Below, piece after piece: positions 45,036-55,804 of a stretch of DNA of 64,000 nt. Position 1 is the stretch's first letter. Each line of letters opens with the position of its first letter. The notes below the pieces were generated by a model, which had not been told where the DNA came from, did no database searches, and worked only from the letters and a program-made list of their open reading frames with translations. The position numbers and the translations under genes were made by a program. This stretch comes from Diplosphaera chodatii (taxonomy: Eukaryota; Chlorophyta; Trebouxiophyceae; Prasiolales; Stichococcaceae), in assembly GCA_032358165.1 (NCBI GenBank), contig JAALGY010000036.1, positions 1,240,001 through 1,304,000 on the forward strand. Reading direction: 5' to 3'.

Positions 45036-47603
45036 ATGCTGCGCCGCCGCAGCGGCAGCCCGGGCTCAGTCGCGGCAGCTCACGCCTCGCAGCGCCATGC
45101 CGCCGCTGGACCGCCGCCTCAGGCGGGCAGCCAGGACAGCCAGTGCCTTGGCCGCACACAGGACAGCGGCAGGCCCACAGCCCCAGCATCAGCACAGCGC
45201 GCAGCTCGCAGGGCCTCAAAGGGTGTGGCCGTCGCCATGCTCCTTGCGGCAATCAGCCTTGCATCGGCGCTGCCCCTAGCAGCCGCACAAGCGTCAGCGA
45301 CTCAGCCCCGGCGGGCAGCCACGCCTGAGGAGGCGCCCCTCACGGCGGCCCCCAGCCTGCAGACGCCGCCGCCAGACCTCAATGCGGAGGCCGCTGCTGA
45401 GCTCAAGCAGGTGGTCCGCAACAACGGCCCTGCAGCGATTAGGTGGTTCACCTCGCCCAACTTCACCAATGAGCAGGGCGACACGACCATTGCGCGTGCC
45501 ATGGTCCGGGTGTGGGGCCCGCAGGCGGTCGCCAGATGCGCAGAGGCAAACCAGATCATCATCAGGACTGCCAAGGAGGCACTCTTGGCGCTGCCCATCA
45601 AGTTCGAGTCGAGGTATGTCGTCGAGCAGTACACGCGCGGCGGCGTCACTGGTTTCCCGCGGGCCAAGGAATTCGAGGGATTTGACCTATTTTTCGGGGT
45701 GTCAACCAAGCCAGGAGTTGTGCTGCAAACACCGTTGACCCCCGACATCATCCAGCTTGCCAACGCGTACATCCTTGCACAGCTGCAAACGGCTCAGCTG
45801 GCGACAGGCATCGTGCTGCTCGGGGCTGTCGTGCCAGACAGCACATGGGGAATGAGCAAGGTTGCCCCCAGTATAGTTTTCGATTCGGTCTTGAAGGTGA
45901 CGACATCGCAGCCCGACAAAGCGCTCCCATTCGTGGTCGAGCGCCAGACCCTGCTGCTGAGCGTGCTGCATGGCCGGAAGCTGGCCACCTCGCCGATCAC
46001 CAGCATCAACATCACAGACCCCTGGACCTCGCGCATGACCTCCGACTTCCCTAGCGCCAGGAAACTGCTAGCTGAGCAAACAGACATTTATATTGGCCTG
46101 GACATGCTGGTCGTGCCAACAGGGCTCACACCCAAAGGGGTTTTTGATTATCTGCTTGGTGATGGAACCTGCCACCAGCAGCTGGCAGATGCCGGCTTGC
46201 CCATCCAATTGCAATGGTGGAACAGCACAGTCACAACTATTGAGCGTACGCCAGAAGGCCAAGTGAAGCTACTCACTACAGTGTATCCTGAGCCTGAGGG
46301 GTCGAGCAGCCTGGGTGATGCGGCCATTGCTGGGATCGTCATCTCAGCAACGGTGGCGGCGTTCGTTTGCCTCACAGGGTTCTATGTGCTTGCACGCTGG
46401 AGACTGGCACGGCCCGCACAGCAGCGGCAGCCGGGACAGCACGGCAGCCACAACGAACTGAAGGACGGCAGCACGCACATGCAGCCGGGGCTGCCCAGCG
46501 TGTCGGAAAGTGGCGCGTCTGTCGCCAGCCCGAAGCTGGACTCCGCCTCGAGTCTCCACATGCTGCGCAGCAAGGGGCAGGCGCCCAGCAGCGTCTCCGG
46601 CAGCGTGCCGGCGCTCCCGCTCATCGAGTCGAGCATCAGCCCCGAGGAGATCGAGATCTGCCTACGGGAGGACGGCAGCAAGTGGCTCCTGGGCTCTGGC
46701 AGCTTCGGAGATGTGTACAGAGGCAAGCAGCATGGCGTCCACGATGTGGCGGTGAAGAAGCTGCGGCAGGCCAACGACAACGCTCAGTGGTTCAGCCACC
46801 TGCAGCATGAGATCAACATGCTGTCCACCGTCAGCCGCAACAGGAACGTGGTCCAGTACTATGGCGCTTGCCTGGACCAGAACAGCCCAGACACCGCCAT
46901 GTTGGTGATGGAGCACTGCGAGGGTGGGGACCTGCGGCGGGCCATGAACTCAGACGAGGAGGGCAAGTATACCTGGGCCGTGAACGGCAAGCGGATAGCG
47001 CTCGACATCGCGCGCGGCCTGCACTCCCTGCACTCCAAGGGTGTCGTGCACAGGGACCTGAAGACCAGCAACATCCTGCTCACACGCGAGGGCGTCGCCA
47101 AGATCTCGGATGTGGGGCTGGCCACCGCCATGACGGCCGCGGAGCCAGGGTCCTGGGACCGCACCACCGGCACCTTCTGCTATGCGGCCCCGGAGCTCAT
47201 ACTCGGCGTGCGCACGGACGACAAGGTGGACGTGTTCAGCTTCGGCGTGGTGCTCTGGGAAATCTGCACGCACGAGATGCCCATACGTGGCCAGCTGCGG
47301 GACATCGAGGTGCCGGACGAGGGGCCCGCCGTGGTGTCGGCGCTCATCGACGAGTGCCTGCAGCCGAACCCCGCCAAGCGGCCCACCGCCGCCGCCATCT
47401 GCGAGCGCATCCAGGCGATGCCGGAGCCGCCAAAGGGCGTCCGCCGCAGCCGGTCCGCGGGGCCGCTGGCGGCGAACCTGGGGCTGGACAATGGGCAGCG
47501 GCGGACCAGCAGCGAGCGCGGCGGCTCGGCGCGGCTGGCCATGGTCAAGTCCCCCGGCATGGTGGACTCCGAGGCGCTGCTGCGCTCCCTGTACAGCGCC
47601 TGA
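45036..47603 (+). CDS. Receptor-like protein kinase 1 (TKL type), intronless
   Basis: Single exon, 855 aa. A basic N-terminus precedes a hydrophobic stretch at about 63-85 (signal or anchor). The predicted extracellular domain of about 340 residues has no family I recognise. A transmembrane helix lies at about 429-454 (AIAGIVISATVAAFVCLTGF), then a Ser-rich juxtamembrane region and the kinase domain at about 548-800. Kinase motifs: GSGSFGDV loop, VAVKK, VVHRDLKTSN catalytic loop, YAAPELILG, and DVFSFGVVLWE. The magnesium-binding DFG is DVG (KISDVGLATA). Loop and Lys are intact, so activity is plausible. The next gene downstream is a clear paralogue with 18 introns; lack of any intron here stands out in this window. 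A 75-base duplicate of the last codons lies just past the stop. Confidence 0.9.
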   Translation: MLRRRSGSPGSVAAAHASQRHAAAGPPPQAGSQDSQCLGRTQDSGRPTAPASAQRAARRASKGVAVAMLLAAISLASALPLAAAQASATQPRRAATPEEAPLTAAPSLQTPPPDLNAEAAAELKQVVRNNGPAAIRWFTSPNFTNEQGDTTIARAMVRVWGPQAVARCAEANQIIIRTAKEALLALPIKFESRYVVEQYTRGGVTGFPRAKEFEGFDLFFGVSTKPGVVLQTPLTPDIIQLANAYILAQLQTAQLATGIVLLGAVVPDSTWGMSKVAPSIVFDSVLKVTTSQPDKALPFVVERQTLLLSVLHGRKLATSPITSINITDPWTSRMTSDFPSARKLLAEQTDIYIGLDMLVVPTGLTPKGVFDYLLGDGTCHQQLADAGLPIQLQWWNSTVTTIERTPEGQVKLLTTVYPEPEGSSSLGDAAIAGIVISATVAAFVCLTGFYVLARWRLARPAQQRQPGQHGSHNELKDGSTHMQPGLPSVSESGASVASPKLDSASSLHMLRSKGQAPSSVSGSVPALPLIESSISPEEIEICLREDGSKWLLGSGSFGDVYRGKQHGVHDVAVKKLRQANDNAQWFSHLQHEINMLSTVSRNRNVVQYYGACLDQNSPDTAMLVMEHCEGGDLRRAMNSDEEGKYTWAVNGKRIALDIARGLHSLHSKGVVHRDLKTSNILLTREGVAKISDVGLATAMTAAEPGSWDRTTGTFCYAAPELILGVRTDDKVDVFSFGVVLWEICTHEMPIRGQLRDIEVPDEGPAVVSALIDECLQPNPAKRPTAAAICERIQAMPEPPKGVRRSRSAGPLAANLGLDNGQRRTSSERGGSARLAMVKSPGMVDSEALLRSLYSA

Positions 47604-47690
47604 GGGTGGGCGCAAATGGCCAGCTCCCCTGGCATGGTGGATTCTGAGGCGCTCCCGCGCTCGCTGCATGGCGCCGGAGGGGGCGCGCCA
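47541..47690 (+). repeat. Two tandem 75-base units spanning the kinase 1 stop codon
   Basis: Unit 1 at 47541-47615 encodes SPGMVDSEALLRSLYSA then TGA. Unit 2 at 47616-47690 encodes SPGMVDSEALPRSLHGAGGG in the same frame. Where unit 1 has TGA, unit 2 has GGA. Confidence 0.9.
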
Positions 47691-49060
47691 CAGCATGGAC
47701 CCCTTTTGGAAAACCCTACAGCCCGCTACCCTGGGCGCAGCGGAGCATGGGCGTGCTGTCAGCCAGCCTGGGAGCGGTGCACCCCAGGGCACCTGCAGCC
47801 CCGAGGCGCTGCACGTCTACATTGCAGGCGACGCAGCCGTGGACCATCTCGGGCAGCCGGTGAGCGGCAGGCGAGAGCAGGCAGCCCCTCAGCAGGCCAA
47901 CAGGAAACAACAGGCCAATAACTTCAACATTTAAGGCACGCCGTGGCGGCTGCTGCACAGCGCGTGACGACCTAGAGTTTCCCCATTTACGTCCTACCTT
48001 ATTTTAATCAGAGCACATACCATAACCAGAAGTACGTGATTGACACATCTGCGAAACACAGGCATTGGCCTCCTGCGGATGGATGTGTAGCGTCAGAAGC
48101 ATCAGGCTTTGCTCTGCAGGCGGTGGACTGGCGCCATGCTGCCAGTGACGATACACTTGACAATGCCCTTGCATTGTTTGTCACTGCTCCTATATGCATC
48201 CCGGGCAACCAAGAGCTGTGCCTTGTTGCTACTTCTTGTGAACATGTTGTTTGTGCAGTGCGGTAGGCAGAGTAGCCGTTGGAGAGACACAATATTGCAG
48301 ATGCGAACATGGGTTGGATAGGTTGTGTCGCCTCTATGTGTGTGCAGGTCAGTGCGTTCCATAGACATGCATGATTGTTGAGTTAATCGTGTACAGTTTG
48401 GAGGCCCAGACAGTGGGTTGCATGCTCCTTCCACCGACTTCCTCGGCTGCCTCCCCGAGAATCATCTTCGCTGACTGCTGACTGTTTCAGCGGTGTACTG
48501 CCTCCCGGGTGATGCGACGTGCGCCGCCGTCGGCTTGCGTTGGTCCGACTCTTTATCAACACGCTTTCTGCGGCTTCAACGTCGAGTCGTTGCCAGGTCC
48601 TCGTGTACAGGTTGACAGGCTCGGTGCCCTCCAGCAGCAACTGTACCATGCAGACCGCTCGGTGCCCTGACGTAGATACGGCCGGCAGCTCGGCAGACTG
48701 GATGCGGGCATGTCTCGGGGCACTGTGCGTCACCTGCAATGCTGTAACGATTGCGCAACCGCGCTCAAGCATCAGAGTGTCCTCTGGCAGGGTTGTGTGA
48801 CTACCACGCGCCCGACATCCGGTGCCGCCCGCCGCGATCAGCAGAGGCTCCGCTGCAGTGGGGTCGTCGGCTGCACGTGCAGCTACTGATCAGTAGTGCT
48901 GCAAGCACAGCATCAGCGGGTTCCGGACAAGGCCAGTCAGCGGCAGAGGTGGCAGCTGCGGTGCACAGCAGCCAACGCATATGGGGCAGCGCGCCATTGA
49001 GCTGCCATAGTTGGATCATGTAGTCTCAGTCAGCCAGCAGCCTTGCGCTGCACCTGCAAC
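47604..49060. other. Spacer between the two kinase genes
   Basis: About 1.46 kb. The first part continues the frame of kinase 1 past its stop to 47921 with the duplicated unit. From about 48000 on it is more AT-rich with no supported gene; it should hold the kinase 2 promoter. Confidence 0.4.
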
Positions 49061-52000
49061 ATGAGCGGCGAGGACTGGTCCGATCTGCACAGCCTGACAC
49101 TTGCTTCGCATGCGCATGCAAACAGCGCAGCAAGGTCGACAGTCGTCAGCAGGCGGCGAGCGTCAGCGTCGCCGCTGCCCCGGTGCCTCGCATTCGCATG
49201 GACGGTGCTGGCGTTCACAGCACTGCTCCTCCAGCGTGTGAGCGCCGCACCCAGCCCGCAGCAAGCGCCGAGCGCTGCTGCGCCGGTGCGAGTCATGACG
49301 ACTTCGCATGCCGTAGCGCCCGAGCTCGTATGCAGACATATGTGATGACATTTGCGTGCAAGGCCTCCATGGCCGAAGAGCGTGGCTTTGCCGTTCGACA
49401 TGCAATGTGCGCTGTGGATGCCCGGGGAGATGTGGTGACTGCAGGGGCTTGCGTCAGTAGAGGAGCGCGTGTGAGGTGATCTTGTTGTCCTGCCCTGTAG
49501 GCTCTCGCAGACCCGATCTTCTCGGTGGACGACCTGTCCAACTACACAGCGCTCGCGCCCGGCCCAGCGGACGCTACGAGCCATGCGCTGCAAATTCCGC
49601 CGCTGACAACGAATGTCTCAGAGGCGGAGGCCTGGTTCCGGCGGCTTCTGCCGCAGGACGCCAGCGGCCGGACCGTCATCTGCTATGGCGTGTACAGGTT
49701 CTACGCAGCCGACATTGCCGAGATCGGCCCATCGGTCGTTGAACTCCTACTCCAGGTGCGTCATCAGTCAGTAAGGTGACATGGCCAAGTTGCAACGCTT
49801 CAACGGTGTGATACTGCCCGTGCACGCATGCAGAACACAGTATGAACGGCTGGAGAACTGTGTGAAACGTGCATTGTTGTCCGCAGGGCTTGGGCAGTGT
49901 GCTGGACGCGGTGCAGCTCAGCTTTCATGCGTCGTATGCTGTGCTACAGCAGCCCCCAGACAGCAGCAGCAGTCTGCAGGCGGCACCTGCGCCCCCAGCA
50001 GAACCAGCCGCTGCGCCACCCGCAGCCAGCTCGGCAGGCTCCGAGGCCGCCGGCCTGTCGGCATACAACAGCATGGACCTTTACTTCAGCATGGTGCACG
50101 TCCTGCCTTGCGTGCTATGCATGTTACTCAAACCCTATATCTGGCTCGAGCGTGAGCTGCTCATCTTCTGGGTGCATGAAAGTATCCAGTCGCCGGGTCG
50201 GCTGTGCATGCAGGCTGTGCAGAAAGATGCCACGCTGAAAATCCCATTGGATGGGGACCTTCTGGACCTGACAAGGGCATTCTTGACATCCAGACTGCGC
50301 TCGGTAAGCAACGCAGAGCTGCCCGTAAATGCATCAAGAACACGCACATGTGGCTCACAGCAGCTCACATACGGTGCAGTATAAGACATGCCTGCCTGCA
50401 TGACTGCATCCGTATCGTCTTCAGCAAGCAACGACGTAGTCACCTATCTGTAGGCCGGCTACGGGCATGTGGGCAGCCTCTTCATGGATCTTGCATTCCC
50501 AGCGGGCTTCACCAATGCGCAGCGCTCCTTCATCAAGGAGACATTCTACAGCACATTAGTGGTGGGTGTTCGATGTATCGAAAGTATATCGTGTCCATCA
50601 GGGAAACCGATGCACAGCTTCACCATCGATGCGTGCACACCGACATGTTTCGCAGCCTCTGTATGAAATGTACGGCACCATCAATCGGTGCGTGCCTGCA
50701 GATCATGGGGGAGGACCTACTGCCATTCACGACGCAGAAGCAGACGCGTGTCATGGCAGCACTGGCTGATACGCTGCAGGTCTGTGCACCGCATATTGCG
50801 CCTGGTGCCTTGTATGTGGATCCAACTGTCACCATTCTCATTGGCAGCGCACCAAACCATGACACAGGGTGCCTTCTGCGATTTGTAATTTATATATACG
50901 GGCTGTGGTCGCTACAGGAATCTAGCTCCTCGGCCAGGACGGCAGCCATTGTGCCGACCGTCAGCATCAACCCGGCAGAAGCTGTGATCTCACCACCACC
51001 AGCAGCAGCAACGGCAGCAGCAGCAGTACAGCCACTGCAGGCACCTGCCCCAGAGCAGCACAGTCAGCCGCCGCCGCCGCCTCAGCCTCCCGGCAGCGGC
51101 AGCGCCCATCGGCGCCTGCTGGCTCGGGGCTCACCGCCAGCACACACACGCCAGCAGCTGCACATCATCATTCGCTCGCGAATGTACCCGGTGACCAGAT
51201 GCTGGAACAGCTGCTTCGCACAGCAATTCCATCACTTTGTGTGCATAAAAGTGTCGCAGCTTATCCCTGAGACTTCCGGACCAACGTTTAACATTCACAT
51301 TTCAGAGTGCAGGTGCAGCTGGTCACAGTGTCGGAGCTGTGGCGCCGAGCCCTGGTCGATGGGGCTTTTGAGGAGGAATGCAGGGAATTTGGCTTCAATG
51401 CCTCTCTCACTTTCATCAACTCCACCATCGATACCACCAGCGTGAGAGCCCCGTGGCTGTTGTGTAGCTAGCCCACCATGCTCACAGATACTGCTCCGCC
51501 TACATCATCCCTGGGACGGTGAGTGAAGAGCCTGAAAGGCAACAGGGTCAGACCTGTGGCTGCAGGTACCAGGGGGCGGGAGGAATGCAACTGTCCATGT
51601 CACAGTGTCGACCCGCGACGCATCAGCCAATGGGACCCAGGCGCTGATGGTGCCAGCCGCAGCTGAGTCGACAGCCCCGAGCAGCAGGTGCCTCGGCTGT
51701 GTTTTACAAGACATGCAGCATCTGGTAGATTGCATCTCCAGCAGCAGATGCGGTACATAATGTGTCGTGTTCGCGGTTCTCAGCCTCTGTGTTGGACTCG
51801 CAGGTCAAGCGGACTTGGCAAGGGGGCACAGGCTGCCATCGCTGTGGCATGCATTGCAGGCGTTTGCGTCGTTCTGGCAGGTGCATTGTCGGCTTGCTTG
51901 TACAGCCATTATACAGTGAAAGCTGTCACCAGGGGAACGTCTGCCGATAGGGCCATAGCTGAGGCCCCAGGAGCCAGTCTGTCAGACAGCTGCAATCGGT

Positions 52001-54809
52001 GCGATGTCGTGAGTGCTTGTGTGCAGCTGTCCTGCTGGGGATGCGTCACCGACGACAGAGAGGAGACACCCTCCCTGCAAAGCCAGCCGCCAGCGACTCC
52101 AGCAGCTATGGAAAGGACTCCAGCAGCAGCAGGCAGGAGCTCACCCCTCTGCCCAGCGTCACCAGCCCCTTCGCACGGCAGCACAGCCTGCTGCTCAACT
52201 CCGAAGGTGCGGCAGCATTCAGCTACCCGCCTGATCCCATAACACCTGCGACATGCAAACGATGTTGGCCGCTGCTGTCCTTTGTCATGCCAACCTGCAT
52301 CAGTTGTTCAGCTGCACCCAGCGGCCGCAAGAGCTCACAAGGCTTCCGAAAGCGCTCTGATTGATCACTACACTCCACTGGCAGGCACACAAGCCTTGGC
52401 GCTTGTCAACAGCAGCCCAGCCAAGCCCGTCAGCACTCAGGGGCCCAGCAGCCCTGCATCAGTGCTCACAGTGGCAGAGGCGGCGGCTGCCGCTGCCAAC
52501 GCACGCAGTCGGAAACTCAGCAGCGGCAGTGCTGGGTCGCTTGGCCTCACACCAGCGCTCAGCAACCTCAGCAACCTCAGCACAGGGTGAACAACTGCAT
52601 GCAGATGCTCAGCAGTGCAGGCTCAAGACCTGCCACCTGTTCCGAAGCCTTGTGCATGTCCTCTGCCGCTAGTGTCCATGGTGATGTTAGGTAGCACATG
52701 CTGGGGAGCTGCCTTGCGTCAACTTGCCGGGGTTCTGTCCTCATGTTACACCGCTCAAGTTACCTCCGACATGCTGCCCCAAAGCATCCGCCACAGCATG
52801 GCAGCGCTGATTGGGGCCGTCCTGCTCAGACTGCCGTTTCCCTTGCAATTTGCAGCTCATCGTCAGTGAACAGCGGCATCGTGCGGCTGTCCATATCCCA
52901 GGACGTCGACATCAGTGAGCTGGAGGTGTGCCACCGAGATGATGGCGCGCCCTGGGTGCTGGGGCGGGGCAGCTTCGGAACTGTGTTCAAAGCCCTGCGG
53001 CGTGGGGTGCAGGAGGTCGCGATCAAGAAGGTAGGGCTGCAGCTTATGTGCTGCGGCGGCTGCACCGCCTGTGAGGTGTGCATATGCCAAGGGTCACCAT
53101 GCTCCAGAGACTGACGTCGCTCGCAGCTGTTTGCAGATTGATCGCGGCGGGATGGACACTGCCTGGCTCCGCATGCTGCACAAGGAGATTGCCATCCTGT
53201 CAAAGGTCGGCTGGCCAGACAGTCGCTCTGAGGCCTGTGCTAGTGTGGCAGAGCCACTGCATATACTCTGCAGTATGTACTTGCAACGTACTCATCTTCG
53301 GAGGGATGCATCCTGCAGGTCAGCTTCGACCGGAACATCGTGCAGTACTATGGCGCCTGCCTCAATGATACGTTGCACCCCATCCTCGTCATGGAGTATA
53401 TGGCGGTGAGTGGTTGCAGGAGCTGTAGTGACTGGCATCATCTATTACTGATGTACGGCATCTGCATTCCATCCCTTCCTGTGGCACATCAGGGTCCCTG
53501 ACTGTGTAGGCCACCAGTGCTAGCATCTAGCATGCTTGATGATATCTCAAGCTACCAAAATAACAACCATCAATTGTACAGTCGTACAGTGTGACACATG
53601 CGACTCGAACGTGATCGCAGGGCGGCGACCTGAGGCAGGCGCTGGCAGCCGACGAGGAGGGCGCCTTCGCCTGGGACGCCCGGGGACGCGGCGTCGCGCT
53701 GGACATCGCTCGCGGGCTGCACTTCCTGCACTCTTCAGGCGTCGTGCACAGGTGTGTTTGACGCACGAAAGTACCACCAGATGATCATTGCGATGGCTGC
53801 ACGCTGCATTGCGCTACCGCGCGCCACCGAGTCAGCTGCAATTCTGAATAACAGCACCTGCCTTTTGTGTTGCGTTCGGGGGCAGAACAGTGTGCAGGTC
53901 TTTCAGCGTCTCAGCGGGGGCGGCCCATGATCTGCTGACCTGGAACCTGCAGGGATTTGAAGTCCAGCAACGTGCTGCTCAGCGCCGAGGGCGTCGCCAA
54001 GCTGGCAGACGTCGGCCTGGCGACCGTGGTGACCAACGAGGACCAGACGCTGGACTCCGTCACGCCGGGCACCTGGGCCTTCGCAGCGCCAGAGCTGATC
54101 CTGGGTGTGCTCTGTGACGTGATCTGCATTGTGACCAGTGTGCATGACCGCTGATATGCGATCCATGCATGCAGTGCCTCTAAAGGACAAGTCATGGGAC
54201 CCTGCAGCCTTCCGTGACATGGTGTTGATTGTGCCACTGTCAGATTGTACAGCACATGGACTTCGTGTGTGGGCACATGGTACGCTGATGGCCTCACGTT
54301 CATCTGCAGGGCTGCGGGTGACAGACAAGGCAGACATGTTCTCCTTCGGCGTGGTCCTGTGGGAGCTGGCAACGAGAGAGCCCGCACGCCGCGGCATGCT
54401 CAGGTGCACCGTCCAGTCGATCTGCAGCAGACTCTGGTCAAAATGACGACAGATTAGACAGGCACCATGCCAACTTGCACTCGAGGCTGCCGGCTGTGCT
54501 GGCAGCTGTTGCCCTCGTTGTAATCACATACGATGCTCTGTCAGCCTGGAAGATGTCCCTGCGGCCGTCATGTGTCCTCACTCTGCCAGTGTGGTGTTCC
54601 GCCAGCCACCAGATCTGACGCGGCCCTGCAGGCAAGTGGAGGTGCCGAGGGAGTGCCCGCTGGAGGTGTCCATCCTGATCGACGAGTGCCTCAGCCCGGA
54701 GCCGGCGGCGCGGCCGTGCGCGGCGGTCGCGGTGCGGCGGCTGCTGGCCACGGTGCCGGGGGACAAGCCCCCCTCGCGCTTCTCCCGCTTCAGCAGCGTC
54801 ACCTGCTGA
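49061..54809 (+). CDS. Receptor-like protein kinase 2 (TKL type), 19 exons
   Basis: Paralogue of kinase 1. Exons: 49061-49285, 49501-49755, 49887-50093, 50214-50303, 50454-50561, 50702-50779, 50918-51190, 51313-51441, 51566-51687, 51804-52008, 52059-52206, 52385-52586, 52856-53030, 53137-53205, 53319-53405, 53621-53751, 53953-54104, 54310-54403, 54632-54809; phases close, 975 aa. N-terminal hydrophobic segment CLAFAWTVLAFTALLLQRVS, a large extracellular region with a Pro/Ala/Gln linker and several N-glycosylation sequons (NAS, NST, NAT), a transmembrane helix AAIAVACIAGVCVVLAGALS, a Ser-rich juxtamembrane region, then the kinase: GRGSFGTV, VAIKK, VVHRDLKSSN, KLADVGLATVV (DVG for DFG), FAAPELILG, MFSFGVVLWE. 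Exon boundaries in the extracellular part rest on phase and splice motifs only; the 50-base intron at 52009 is inferred. Confidence 0.82.
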
Positions 54810-55804
54810 GCGAGGGAGCTATGTCGGCAGCATGGACGACCTACTGTGACCGCCACGATGGGCCACGTGCGGCGGCCTTGGTGGCGGCTTGAACACGGCC
54901 GTGGCTGGCGGGCTGCGGCTGCCAGCGCTGCCCGCTGGGCATCAGCGCCTCGCCAAATGGCGTGCCAGCTTGCAAGGAAGTGGAGCGGCGGCTGCTGACT
55001 GGTTTCGGAGTAGCTCCGCCGCAGACGTCAATAAGGAATAGCGTTCAGCGCACTTGGCTAGGATCCATATCAGATCATACTCGGTGATCATTTGATTGTT
55101 CATGCTGTGCTGATACAATTGGCGGCACAAGCTTTGAAGTTCAGTAGGCGAAAGATAGAGAGCGTCTGAGCAGAGGGACTACAGCTTTGGACCAACATGC
55201 TTACGAGGGCCCACATTGTTTGGCGACAGCCGCGTTTGATCGGCAAAGATGAATGTGCCTCCGTCCACTTCGGTGAATACTCATGCATTGGCAGGACAGC
55301 TGAGCGGTGCATTTGCATTTTGAAGTTTTTGAAACAGTTGTCCACCACAAGGAACTTGCTAGGCCAGCGTGATCTGCCATCCGATTGATGTGCACTTGTT
55401 GGTTGGATGCGTTTGTAAGCCAGCGACAATGCAGATCTGCAATATCTCATGAAACAGGCTGCCCAGCCCTTATGTACGGCTCCACTGTACTGCAGAACGC
55501 CAGCTGTTCGAGACAGCCAACATCTCCTGCGAACTTTTGGAACGCAATCACATACCCACACTGCATCGGCTGCCAGTCCTGGCAGTATCAGCGTGCCATC
55601 CATCACGCCCAAAGCGTGTATACCAGTGCCAGCTGACTCTTTGCACGTAGGTGGTGATTGAGTAATTCCAGCATACTCGATTGTCGAATACTGGCAGCAG
55701 TCGTCGAGCTTAGACGATAGTCAGCCAGTTGCAGATGCTCACTACCATCTGGACTGATGGGCTGACCAATGACAGGCTGATTGCTGGCCAGAGGCTCAGT
55801 GCGC
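54810..55804. other. Spacer kinase 2 / glycosyltransferase
   Basis: A 995-base stretch between tandem plus-strand genes. No gene or repeat could be supported. The part from about 55000 is more AT-rich and is the likely promoter side. Confidence 0.4.

Noticed and set aside
46950..47792. 280-residue minus-strand frame across kinase 1
   Set aside because: Antisense shadow of the kinase domain and its 75-base duplicate.
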